NCBI GenBank assembly: GCA_028622995.1
Contig: JAJQJQ010000014.1
Span: forward strand, 868,001 to 932,000
Length of the DNA: 64,000 nucleotides
Reading direction: 5' to 3'
DNA from: Panagrolaimus kolymaensis
Taxonomy: Eukaryota > Nematoda > Chromadorea > Rhabditida > Panagrolaimidae
Each line of letters starts with the position of its first letter. Position 1 is the first letter of the stretch. Under the pieces are notes generated by a model. That model was not told where the DNA came from and ran no database searches. It saw nothing but the letters and a program-made list of their open reading frames with translations. Shown piece by piece: positions 35,911-47,800 of this stretch. The translations under genes were made by a program, and so were the position numbers.

Positions 35911-36595
35911 GGTTAAATTTGAATATTTTTTCTCCGCCAAAAAAAAACTAAACAAAGAAGTAAATTCAACTAGTTTTTTTTAAACAGAAAAAATGAAATG
36001 AGTAATATTGATAAAAATTTTATGCCTTTTTAAAGGAGAAAAAAATTATTCAACGATTTAGTTTCGTGATAAAAAAAAAAAGAAATGTACTGCAAAAAGA
36101 AAGCGGAAAAGGGGAAAGTCTAACTACCAATCCAGCTTATACAAAAAAAAAATGATAAAAAATATGAATGAGTAAATGTGTGTTGTTGAAGCAAGCAAGC
36201 ACCACAGAACGCTGAGAGAGAAAACTTAATACGCTTATAAAAAAGATATGTGTCTTGAAAGATAGAAAAAAATGGGAGAGGTTCGTCACTTGAAATTTTT
36301 TTGGCGTTGATTTTTTTTTCATAGTTTTTCAAGTTAAAAATATTTTATATGTATTTAGCAACAAAATAAGGAGTGTCAAAAAAATATACTACACCTCAAC
36401 AAAAAAAATTAGTCAAAAAAAAATAGGGTTGGTTGGAAGAAGAAAAAAGAAGAAAAGTGATTAAAGAGAAATGAATCATTCAATAAAATGAGAATGCACT
36501 TATATTTTTTTATAATGATTCGTTGCTTTTATTCATATTTGGACCGCTAACAACAAATAAACTTTTTTTTGGGTTTGAATTTTTAGGTTTATTAT
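35911..36595. other. Spacer, no gene seen
   Basis: AT-rich sequence with poly-A and poly-T runs upstream of the Pmp3-like gene. It presumably holds that gene's promoter. Short frames here are low in complexity and lack splice support. Confidence 0.5.
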
Positions 36596-36625
36596 TGGGT
36601 TGTTCAATAAGTTCGCGAACCGATA
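36596..36625 (+). mobile_element. Mariner-like terminal sequence, single end
   Basis: TTGGGTTGTTCAATAAGTTC followed by GCGAACC, preceded by TA, resembles the terminal repeat of mariner-family transposons in animals. No inverted partner was found to the right within about 1 kb. It is probably a remnant or deletion derivative. Confidence 0.5.
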
Positions 36626-36747
36626 AAACCGTTTTTTAGTAGCACACGATAAAATTAAATGTGGCAAAATTTTTTATTCAAGACTATTTCTTGATGAAAA
36701 CTCGATGTTGTTTTGTTTGTATAAGCGTTACGCTTATTTTTGTCGAA

Positions 36748-37077
36748 TCAGATTTTTCTAAGATCCTCTGGAACATTGTTGGGTAGCTTTAATCGATTTC
36801 CAACTTTAATATAATCAACGATATCATTTCCATCGATGCTACCATATGGAATTTCACCATATGAAAACAACTCGCACGTTAAAACTCCAAATGACCAACA
36901 AGCATCTGATGCTCGTGAAAATAATCTTTGAGTCAAGGTTTCAGGCGCCATCCATCGAATTGGGATCAAAGGTTGCTTGCATTGACCGCCGCTTTTGTTT
37001 TGAAAATATCTTAATCCACCAATCTTGTGTATCAAGATATTTTGATAATTCACGATTTCCTCAACTTTTTCAAGCAT
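36748..37077 (-). pseudogene. Protein tyrosine kinase C-lobe fragment
   Basis: The minus-strand frame contains IPIRWMAPETL (P+1 loop), SRASDACWSFGVLTCELFSY (helix F; canonical SDVWSFGV, here with an inserted residue) and GEIPYGSIDGNDIVDYI. It ends at a stop after VPEDLRKI. The preceding part (ILIHKIGGLRYFQNKSGGQ) looks like an activation loop that has lost the DFG segment. The N-lobe, the HRDLAARN loop and the final helices are absent. Nematodes have large Fer-like kinase families from which this could derive. It is a broken fragment beside a transposon end, not a gene. Confidence 0.75.
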
Positions 37078-37651
37078 ATATTAATCACAATAGAAAGCAT
37101 CATCAAAAGTCACGAGCTTCACCACCTTGTATTGTTGTTGTTAATAATCAAAAAGTGAGATTTGAAAAGTTTGAAAGCATCACAAAAAAGTTGTAACCAA
37201 TCAGGCAAAAAAAGTTAGTACGTTTGAACTTTGAAAGAAAGCTGCATATTAGTAACATTATTTACATGCAAAATGCTGATTACCAATAACTTATTCTTCA
37301 CAAGAAACCCATTCTGCAGTTAATAAAATAAAAGCAATGAAGCCTTGCAATCCTTATAACCTAAAGATAGCTGTAACTCTTTATATATTATATCAAAAGC
37401 CTGAGAAATAAAAGCATCTTTAGTAACAAACACCGCCTTTAGAAGCATCGTTTTCCCACTTTTTACTACCTGTTCGTTAGTTTTAACAAAAAATTCGGCA
37501 AATTACATAAATGCCAACAAAAATACAATCATGAAACATCTTTATAAAACACAAAATACTGACATATGGATCACACGAAAACAAAAGAACATGAAGAAGA
37601 AATCATATGGAACAAAAACATCAAGAAGAGAAATAGGAACAGATCAAGATT
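37078..37651. other. Spacer between kinase fragment and F-box-like gene
   Basis: AT-rich. A plus-strand frame ends VVVNNQKVRFEKFESI at about 37,180, faintly like the end of an SH2 domain in inverted orientation to the kinase fragment. I could not support it further. Confidence 0.35.
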
Positions 37652-39489
37652 TTAAAAACGAAATCTAACAGTTGGCCTTTCAATTTGTGGCTTCCAAGTG
37701 TCCAATTTTGCTTTGAGTTCAATTTGAAATTGTGGAACATCCATTTCATTGTTTAATTCCTTGAAACCAAGTTCAACATCAGCTTTAAGAGCAAGAATTT
37801 TCTAAAAAAAATGAAAACTTATTAGTAAATGCAACAAAATAGCTAAAATCTTACTGTAAGAACATCATAAAGTTGATGAGCATGAATTGGTTCTTCGATA
37901 AATCTAAGTTCAAGAATTTTGACTTTGTTTTGTTGAGGAAGTGAAGCAGATTCGATAGCATTCTGATAATTGATTCCACACACATCGGCCCTAAAATCAA
38001 AACTTTTAACTACAACAATAAATATGAACAAAATACATACACGATATTATCGGCATTTGGAAGATGGATCAACAATTCTTTGAGAGAAATACTTCTTTCA
38101 TTATCACATTTGATGCGACAGTAAAGTGAATACCATTCTTTTACCAATCCATATTTTGTAAGAGATATAAGCAAGTTCTTTGGACAATCAAGTTGAGTAA
38201 TAGTAATTAGAGTAGCATGAATTAGATTAGAGTATGTATGATCAAAAGCACTACCAGAAAAAATATCAATTGAATCTGTGATCCAAAGAGGTTTACCAAC
38301 TCTTTTAACTTCTTCATAATTTTCGAACACAAGCTCCTTCTCATCAACCATAAGTGTGATTTTCCCATCACTAGCAACCTCAAAATCATCTACCATAAAG
38401 TAGGCGTTCTTTGGATAGTAATATTTGCAGGTTCTTTCGAGCTTTTTCCATGTTTCTGCATCGGCATTTTCTCGAATGTAACACATGTGAGGGTACGGAA
38501 ACGCAGTATATTGTCGCTCAGCATCATCGTCATTGAATGTAATTTTCTTTGGTTCATCTTCAAGCGACATTTTTATATCAGCAGGAGGAGCATAAATTTC
38601 AAACATCGGCATTTTTTCATCAGATTCAAGAACTCTTTGATTGTACAGTTGTTTAAATGTATCATCTTCATCTTTGAAATCAACGTCGATAGAAGCTTCA
38701 GGATCAACATAACTCTAAATTCGAAGGTTACAAATGGAAACAAAATAAAAACTTTACTTTGACAAATTCAAAAAACAAATCAGCACAAAATGGACCATCA
38801 ACTCCTGTGAGAGAGAATTCAGTTATCTTGTTTTTCCATGGAATTGAGAGCAACTTTGTAATTGTTTCACCAGTAATATGGCATGGGTAAACTCTAAATA
38901 AGAATATTTTATGTTAAATGCAAAAATAAATAAAAGGATATTACCGTATAATTCGAGCATTGGGAACCATAGCTAATATATCTTCCAATGGAACTAGAGA
39001 ATGATCCTGATAGCAAAATTTTGCATAAAGCAAATTCAAGTTTTCAACTTTTCCAGATTTTGTAAGCATTTGTAATTCACTAAATGGCCAAATTGAGTGG
39101 GAAATTGAAACTTCAGAAGCATCACAAAGACGAATTCGGTCATAAAAAGCTGCAGCAAGATCATGCTCGAAAGATATATTCATTTTCTTTGTAACCCAAA
39201 TGTTTCGAATCGTTTCCAAGAATATTTCAAGTTCATCATCATCGATAAAGTCCATGCATCCATCATAGGTTTCATTTTCAATTCGATATCTATCATACAT
39301 ATCTATTTCGAATTCCAAAGAATCGACGATGAGATATGGCGCTTCTTTGTAAAAATATTTACAGGAACGATCAAGCATTTGTTTGATTTCGGCATCGGCT
39401 TCATTGTTGATGTAATCGATGAGTTCAACAGGAAATGGAAATTCTTGTTCAATAAAATTTGACAAATTGAATACCAGCTTTTCAACCAT
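37652..39489 (-). CDS. Two-module F-box-like protein of the nematode CKYF type
   Basis: Exons: 39489-38945, 38893-38758, 38714-38041, 37990-37855 and 37801-37652, giving 546 residues. The protein is a tandem duplication: FPFPVELIDYINNEADAEIK..LDRSCKYFY near residue 15, and FPYPHMCYIRENADAETWKK..ERTCKYYYP near residue 280. Each is followed by an IW(V/I)T segment and a leucine-rich tail, and exon lengths of the two modules match (136 nt each for the first tail exon). The family, known to me from panagrolaimid genomes, resembles F-box/FTH proteins that bring substrates to ubiquitin ligases, but an F-box is not certain. The start was chosen at MVEKLVF because a TTTCAG acceptor lies seven bases upstream, fitting trans-splicing. 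Confidence 0.72.
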
Positions 39490-40848
39490 GTTTGCTGAAA
39501 CGATTATCAAGATAAGATATTGTTCATAACAAAACAAAAGAAGATAATGGAAGAAAAAAGGAACAAATAAAGTTGGTTATCACTTTCGCGGGGTTATCCA
39601 TAATCAGGTTCGCTCATTTTAATGCTGAATGCAAGCTCAAATAGGCAGAAAAAGAAATAAACTAACTAACCTTTTACCAAAAATCAGCAGAGACACCAGC
39701 TCAAAACACCAGAATGAAAAATGAGCAAAACATTGCAGCAGCGAAAGTAATCGTGCAAGGAGAATAAAATATGGGCAATTCAAGGGGAAAACGAAAATGA
39801 TGAAGAAAGAAGAGAAAGAGAATTGATTGAAAGGAGATTTGACAAAGCCCCACAACAAATGCCATTGAAGCAGCTATTACCAAAGCTTCCGCAATTTTTA
39901 TGTTATCGAATATCGCGGCTTTCCTAAGAAACACCGAAAGAGCAGCAATCTTATTTTATTTTTTTAATTAACATTTTCTCGTTTATCTTATTTTTACTTT
40001 TATTTGCTCCTTTGCTCAACTTCGCCTTTCTAATTTTCTCAACATAGCTGCTGCCTGATATTTATATTTTTATCCGCCTTTGATCATCTTGATATTTTTA
40101 TATTTTTGCTGCCTTTTCACGAGTTTTGATATTCATATTTTTCACTGTTTGATCATTGCCAAATTTCGAAGAACATTTTGAATATTCTCCAAAGCTTTAC
40201 AAGAAAAAGACGCGCGAAAACATCCATATATAAAAGGCGCTAATGGACTTCATTTTTACCCTTTCGAGCAGCTGCTATGGCTTGGTGCACGTTGTTGATT
40301 ATTTCTTTCCCTGTTAGACTATGTTTGAGCTATTTGGGTTTACTGTAATCCTGCTATTATTATTATTAGTTTTATTGTTATTTTATTTGTGCGTTTTTCA
40401 ATTTATTTTAAATTTATATTAGTGTCGCCTTTGTACCATTTAATCCAATAAACTTTATAATAATTAAATTCGTGTGCATTGGCAACATCGAAAGACGTTG
40501 AGTAAATGATTGCTTTTTCTCTCTAAATGCAGACTATTTTTTTCTTTCTAAACTTTGCCGAAAATTTGGATCAAAAATTTCAATAAAAATTTTGCTTTCT
40601 TGTTTAATTAATGAATGGAAAAAGTCCAACAAAGCAAGGAAAAAAAGAAGAAAGTTTGGACATTATTATTTTTTTAACAAATAACTTTTGAAAGCTTTTT
40701 TGATTATTATTTAAATTTATTACTTTGTGTAAAAAAAACGAAAGTATGTTTGTTTGTTTGTTGACCCTTTTTATTGCAATTAAAAAATATTTACAAATAG
40801 AGACTAGAAAAAATCAAAACAAATTTAATATATACATTTTGTTTAAAA
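39490..40848. other. Intergenic, with an LTR-like promoter/poly-A block at about 39,909-40,488
   Basis: No coding gene is supported. Around 40,230 a TATATAAAAG box lies about 215 bp before AATAAAC (40,448), with no frame between. The block could be bounded by TGTTATCG (39,909...) and GGCAACA (about 40,487), which would give TGTT..AACA ends like an LTR. No matching target duplication is visible, so this remains weak. Confidence 0.3.
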
Positions 40849-41671
40849 TTAAAATGTTTTTGATTCTCTTAATAATCTATCAGCTTCATCAATATCTTGA
40901 GCGGTTTTACTTGCAGCTTTTAATTCTTTTTCATGAATAATATCAACACGAGAAGATTCAGCAGCAATGTGGGGGAATTTATTTGGATCATCTTTGACAT
41001 CATTTTCATGTTTAATATCTTTAATAAATTCATCCATTGCTGGATTTTCTAAAAAAAACTAATATTAAAATATGTTCGTCAAAGGTAAAGCTTTTTTAGA
41101 AAGTAAACTTTTAAAAAGAAAGCCTCGAGGCACAAGAAAATATGGTTTAATAAATTTGACTCAAATTCAAAGTTTTAAAACGTGAAAATTTGTTATATGT
41201 TTTTTTGAGACCTGTTTTACAATCCATAAGAAATTTACTTTAAAATAGTTAAATCTTCAAAAATACTCCGACAAAAAAAAGCTTTTAAATACTGACACTT
41301 TTTTATTTAAGAAACCCAAAAATCAAAAACTTATTGAATTCTGCTTTTTTTGGTTTAAAAAACTTTAATAAAACGTGAAAGAAAAAACTATATTTTACGA
41401 AGAAAAAAATTTTATGAAAAAACTCACTAATTTCAATTCCTTGTGAAGAAAGAGTAATGGTAGTTTGAGAAATATTTTTACATGTATCACTCACAACATC
41501 CATCGTTTGTTTCACCCCTTCTTTAACGGTATCAAAAATATTATTGGGAGTTGGAAGATTTGGAAATCCCGAAGAAGATGAATTTGAGGAGGATGAAGAA
41601 AAATTTTCTGCAATCGTCGCAGTAATATTTTTTCTTTGTTGAAGAATTAGCCGAGCAGCAGATCGTTGCAT
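40849..41671 (-). CDS. Short uncharacterised protein, possible mitochondrial presequence
   Basis: Two exons, 41671-41428 and 41048-40849, join (phase 1) to give 147 residues. The N-terminus MQRSAARLILQQRKNITATI is basic, free of acidic residues and amphipathic, as in mitochondrial targeting sequences. A Ser-rich linker and an amphipathic stretch (NNIFDTVKEGVKQTMDVVSD) follow. The C-terminal 60 residues are charged and helical (DEFIKDIKHENDVKDDPNKF and EADRLLRES). I do not recognise a domain. Continuous reading past the donor adds a Phe-rich tail that is intron. Confidence 0.6.
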
Positions 41672-42940
41672 AATTTAAAATTTAGTTTTAGTGAAGGAAA
41701 AAAGTTGAGAAGAAAATAATAAAGTTTTTTGAGAAAAATAAAAATTTAAAGAAGCAAAACTTCGAAGAAGTGTTGTTTTTATACAGAAAAAATACGCAGA
41801 GGAAAAAAAACAAAAATAAAAACAACAGCAAGCACGCGGGAGGGAGACGAGAAAGAAAAAATGATGAAAACAAGTCTTTCGAAAATATGAACGCAAAAAA
41901 GAAGAAAAAAACAGACAACACATAGAGAGACAAACTGTGCTTTGGCTTTGAAATTCGTTGTTTGTTTCCTTGTTTATTATTATTCTTTTTTGTTCAGTTC
42001 GTTAATGCATTAAATGATTTCAATGTTTTTTTTTACTTTGGTGCAAACTAAACTTTTTACTTCGAAAAAAAACTTCGATAAAAACAACAGCACTTATTTA
42101 AAACTCAAAGATTTCATTTAAACACAAACAGTCGCATTTGAGAGATGAAAAAAAAGATGGCTAATAACAAATTGAAAAACTAAGATTTCGAAAATTTGGT
42201 ATTCAAATATTTTCTCCACAGAAAGAAAATTAAACAAACTTGAATATTATTTATTTATTGGTTTTGTCGTCAAGAAAATAAAATAAAATGTTTATTGCTA
42301 ATTTAACAAAAGAAAGAAAAGATGACTATCAGGAGGAACTTATTGCATAAAAAACTTATTTAGTTAGCATCGTTTTTTATATCTAAGGTCGGAATCAAAT
42401 TGGAATGAAAAGCCTTCTTTTTTTGTGCTTCAAGTCAATCAAACACTTTAGTGGCAATTTTATGAATTTTGCCAGCCATTTTTTATCCTCTTTTGAATAT
42501 TTTAGCTTCATTTTTTTTCTTTTAATTTTTTGTAAATCTTTTGTTTTATAAATAAATACCTATTGAAAAACGTCGCTTTATTGCAATAACTTTAAAAGCT
42601 GAATGGCATTTCATTGCTCAAAAATTTAAAAAATTAAAAAATATGGTAAATTAAAAAAATGATGGAGCAACATTCGTATATAAAGACCATAATTAAGAAA
42701 ATATTTTAATGACATAATATTCATCGAAGAAGTTTATTAATTATTATTTTTATGTTTATCGATTAAAGAACCTGTTGCATTGTTATCATGCCCTTTTCAA
42801 GATGTCAGATAGTTAGTTTTAATGTCAAAGATACGGTAGCACAATTTTTTTTATTTTATTAAGATTTTTTAAACACAAACAGTTTCATTTTAATTAAAAA
42901 AGAAACAAAAAGTTTGTTAAGAATAAATAATTTACAATTA
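41672..42940. other. Intergenic, no gene seen
   Basis: AT-rich sequence upstream of the 147-residue gene. The frames at 41,675-41,933 are Phe/Ser-rich readings of pyrimidine-rich sequence. No splice-supported exon was found. Confidence 0.5.
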
Positions 42941-44825
42941 TTAACCACGAAGTCGATAAACAATAAAAATGCGGTCATTAATTTTAAAATTATATTTTCT
43001 AAACGTCCTATAATATTCTATTTGCTTTCCATTTGCAATATATCGAAGTGAACCATGTTCAGCTTTCATATGAGTTTCATAAAATTTAAAAAAGTTTTCT
43101 GTTGCCATATCTTTTGAAACTTTATAATCCACGACATTTCCTAATAAATCTTTTGTTTGAATTTGAATTACATCTTCGGGGTTGCATTTTTTAATATGTT
43201 TTTTGCCTTCTGGATAATAAAATTCACTAAAAAAATATGCAAATTTTTAACATTTTTTGTTTAATAAATAATTTTATTTTTTTATAAACTTACTTTGAAT
43301 TCCATCTCGATGCAACATATTCTGATAAATTTGGATAATCATAAGTAATAAAAAATTTATATCCATTTCCACGATATTTTGGTGGTTGAAAGGGATATAT
43401 TCCAATGCATGGAAGCAAGGTTTCAAGTTTCTTATAAATTTTAGACTAAAAAGCTTTGAAATAAAAAATAAGATTCTTGAATATTTTTTTTTAAATTCAC
43501 AGAATTTTTCATTCATGCTTTCCAGACTTACTTTCCGCATATTAGAATGATCAAAATTATAATAAATAATTTCAATATATGCCTCTTTATAATCCAATTC
43601 TTTATGATCCTTAAAAATATTTAAAGCATTTAAATCTCCATCAGAAATTTTATGATGAATTTTAAATTCAAATTTAGCTTTAGGAAATGCATTAAAATAA
43701 TTCATAAAATTTTCAACTTCAAATATTATTGCTTTTTTTGATTTTTCATTATTGAAAAGTTTGACACCTAAAAAATGAAAATTTTTCTTGAAAAGGCAAT
43801 GATTTTTAATAACTGTGTGTCTTTCTTACTTTGAACATAATTTCTCGGAGTTAAATTAAGTATATTTTCAAAAATAAACTTATGAATTTCCAAATTTGAA
43901 TATTTAAAAGCAATGGAGTTCAAAACCTGGAAAAGGAATTATTTTAATTTTAAATAAATCTAAAACCTGGCAGGAAAATGATCTATCAAACAGGAGAATC
44001 GAGTTCTTTAAAAATCAAAGTTTTCAAAAACAAAAATTTGAGATCTTTAATCAAAAAATCGATTAAACGGAAAGATTTCTGCCATCTTTTTTACTTTGAG
44101 CAGCATTCCCGCTTTTAACCTTTTTTTCTATTTTTTTTTCTCTTCAAACTCGATGGAATATATGGTATTTTACTTACTCTGCTATCAACGCCTGGAACGT
44201 TAAGAGTAAAATTCTCGACTTCTTTTATATTTGACATATTCGAAAAAATTTCACCTAAATTTGCTGTGGAATGACAATTGATTGTCAAGTCGGTTAAATC
44301 TAAAAAATGACGTATTTATTAAAACTCATTCAAACAAACGAAAAAACTAACTAACTTTTTACTTGCTTCAAAAATGGAAAACATTTTTCATTTGGTGATT
44401 TCAATTCAATTTTATCGATCATTTCAATCACAGTTTCAGATAAAACTGATGATGATAATTCTTTAATAAATACAAATTCATTAAAATCATATATTAAAGT
44501 ATACTTTTTTTCTTCAAACACAGAAGCTGGCCATAAAGCATTTACACCACCTTCTTCCAACAAACCATGATTTTTGGTTTGAGCAAAAAATTGCCATCGA
44601 TTTTTTTCAATCACTATTTTTTGTGGTTTTAAATTTTTTATGAAACATTTGATTCCAGCTTTGTGGCATTCCTTCCCAGATAACATAAATTTTTCCAAAT
44701 TTTTCTACAAAAAATAAAAATATTTAGAAATTATTATTTGAAAGAAAAAAATATACTTCTTTATTTTTTGATTGACGAAGTTGTTGAGCAATTTCATCAA
44801 AATATATATTATTTAGTTTTGGCAT
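42941..44825 (-). CDS. Uncharacterised protein with C-terminal SUMO/ubiquitin-like domain
   Basis: Seven exons: 44825-44757, 44704-44356, 44299-44178, 43926-43830, 43767-43532, 43445-43294 and 43226-42941, giving 436 residues with consistent phases. The first 280 residues look like a leucine-rich, F-box-associated type protein (MPKLNNIYFDEIAQQLRQ; LTDLTINCHSTANLGEIF). The last 80 residues match the SUMO/Rad60-like fold: DVIQIQTKDLLGNVVDYKVS, FFKFYETHMKAEHGSLRYIA, NGKQIEYYRTF and DRIFIVYRLRG then stop. SUMO counterparts are HFKIK, LMxAYCxRxG, RFxFDGxxI and DVFQ. The protein ends RLRG, close to but short of a processed GG. It may act as a built-in degradation or SUMO-interaction tag. The start follows a TTTAG site two bases upstream, fitting trans-splicing. 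Confidence 0.72.
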
Positions 44826-47800
44826 TTCTAAACAGTTATTAACAACTGTTAATTTAGTTGAAAAGCAAATTAATTTTAAAAAAAAGAATTTTCAAATGGA
44901 TAAATGAGAAAATTCAAAAGTTAAAAACTTGAAATTTATGAATGCTCCAAGCAGCGGTAAAAACATTAAATTGATTTTTTCACCACCGCGCATTTTGCCA
45001 GGGTTAATGGTTAATAATTAAAATTTAAATAAGAAAGTCTGCGTTACAGATTTAATAAAGAAGATTTTTTGTAATGCTTTTGAATTTTAGTTTCGGTTTT
45101 TTTGGTATTGAAAATTTACCGCAAAAAACATTTTATGAAAATAAAAAAACCTAGAAATTAAATCCAATTGACTCGAAAGAAATCAAGCAGTGTCTTCTTA
45201 TAAAAATTATTAATAGATTTTTTTCAAAATAACCAACAACTACGTTTTCAAATGTTTATTTATTTATTTTTTGAATACTCATGGGAGTAGTTTCAGACTC
45301 TTTTTTAAAGGATATTTTTTGTTATTGTCAAAAATGGAACTCCATAAAACAACTTATAAAAATGCTTTCATTCATTTTTTGAGCTGACTTAAAACTTAGA
45401 AGAATAAAAGCTTTATTTTAAAATTTTATGTACTCTTGAAATCATGAATTACAAACAACCAAAGTGGAAAAACAGTTAATTTTTACTTTTCGTGTACTTT
45501 TTTTTTCTTGCTTTACCACAAAAAAGAATTGCGCCGTTTTAGTAGTTTTTTTGGAAAGTTTTATATTTCCAATTACTCAATTTAGATAAAATTTTAATCC
45601 TTGGATAATTTGATTTTGTGGAAGTTATATGAAAAATTACCATATTTTTTATCGCTGATAAAAATTCGTATACTTTTTTACATCTAATCCCTTTAGTTTT
45701 TTTCTTTTGTTTTTTGTTTCTTTAACTAATTTTAGATGTGTGTGTGTTTTTTTATTTTTCTGTTTTGTTTCCAGAAATCCTATCACTTTTTTTCGTTAAA
45801 CATAAAACAGCTGTTTTATTTTTTAAGCTCCCTGGTTAAAGGATGTATGTGTTTTTTTCTGACCGCAAAAAGAATTTATTGCTGCTTTCAACATACTTTC
45901 TTCCCTCAAAAAACATTTTTTGTTTCTTTTGAGCCAAACATTTTTTTTTGTTTGGTAGCTTATATTTATTTTTTTATTGTTGATGCCAAAACTTTTTGAC
46001 AAGTGAACTTCAACTAAAAGCGAAGCAAAAGTAAGGCATAATTCATCATAAAAAATGACTTTGACGAAAGATCTTTTGCATAGAATTTTTTGAAAACAAA
46101 AAACAGAAGAAGAAAAAAACGGCTGCTATTTGTGACAATTTTATCTCAGGTAACGGGAGAAAAAAGAAAATGAATGAAGGAAAATAAATTTAAAAATAAC
46201 TTCTTTGAGAATTTTCTTTTCTGAGATAAAAAACTCAAAAAAATTTCAGATTTGACCCAGCTGATTTTTTCATTGCCTCCCGCCCTCATTTCTTCGTTTC
46301 ACAATCAAAGTAAAAACTAAGCGATCAAATCACAGCTGCTGGTAGAAAGAACAGCAACTTAAAAAAGACATTTTAAACTAAAAATAAAACAAAAATTTCT
46401 TTGAGTTCAGAATTCATAAATAAAAAAGCTTTAAAAAAATAGTTAAAGAGATCCCCAAACACAAAAAAAGCTCAAAGAATCATAAAAAAAATTCTCGTTT
46501 GAAAAAATGCAATATAAAAAACTCCGAGGTTTGGTTTAAAAGCAAGCATGAAAATGAATGAATGCCTTTCAACAAAAAAATCTTTTCTGTCATGAGAGAG
46601 GAGCATGGAAAAAATAAAGTTAAAGGAAAGATAGATTAGGGCGATTTTTCACACTTGAGCATTATTTGAGCTTGCTTGAAAGAGAGAAAAGAAAGCTAAA
46701 ACAAAACAAAAAAGATTTTTCTTCTTCTTTCTTTTGTGTTTTATGTTTTTTTGTTATTTTTTTACCACTTTTATGAAAGTGTGGTTATCATTCATTCATT
46801 CATTCCAATGAACGTTTGTTTGCATGAAAAATGTCATGGAATAATGAACCTCCTCTGGCAGCTGATATAAATTAAGTTTGTTATTTTCATCATTTTAATG
46901 CTTTTGACGTCGTCTTTTGGTTGGTATTTAAAAAAAAATAAGAACTTGTGTTCGTTGTTCGTTCATCTTTTATTATTTTTGATGTAGGGTTTTGATTTAA
47001 TTGAATGGAAGAAAAATAATTGCGATTTATTTTAGTCATGGAAAATTATGAAGCTTAGGAATAGTTTTAAATAAGTATAGTAGCAAACTGAATTTTTGTA
47101 AGTTTAATTATTGTAGAATTTTTATTGAGCCCCATTGTCACAAGAAAGAAATCTCACAGTCAAAAATTACACATAGCTTTTAAATATTTTTTCCTTTTTA
47201 AAAAAGGTTTTTCCTATTTATTTTAGCTTAAAATCTTTATTTTATTTTAAAATTTATAAACTTGTAAGAAATTAAATGAGTGGGGTTCATCTCCTCTTTT
47301 TAGATATTAACTTTTATTTTTTGAAATATGATATGTTTAATCCGTAAAACTCTTTCAAAGTTTATTTAAAATTTGACTTTCTTTGATAAAAAAAATCAAA
47401 GAAAGTTGACTTCAGAAAAGAAGAAACTCTTATCCATGTTTTTGTTTTTTAAAGTTTTTTGACACTTCTCAGTTTTTAAAACTTACAAAATTTTCTGTTT
47501 TTAGTTACCATCGTCGACGCTAAATCCGCTAAAATTTTCTCTTTTCTGTAAGTAATAAATATGCCAAATTTCGCCGAGAATCGAAAGAATGCATTCGGTC
47601 TCTTTTTGCAATTTGAAACCATTTAATATTTTTTGGTTGTTATTTTTTTTTATCTCTTTCATCTTACAAAGCCAATCCAATCCATTTCACTTTTGAAAAT
47701 CGAATAATAATAATTTTTATTAGTTCAAAAAGATACAAATCTTTCTTTTTTTTCTTTCAAGTTATTATTGCTTGCTTATTCATTCATTTAATATGTCATA

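Noticed and set aside
36846..37196. Plus-strand frame of 116 codons with a faintly SH2-like end
   Set aside because: Most of it is antisense to the kinase fragment; the tail is too short and too weak to call a domain.
45736..45999. Phe-rich 87-codon plus frame in the long intergenic region
   Set aside because: Low-complexity reading of T-rich DNA with no splice sites, homology or domain.
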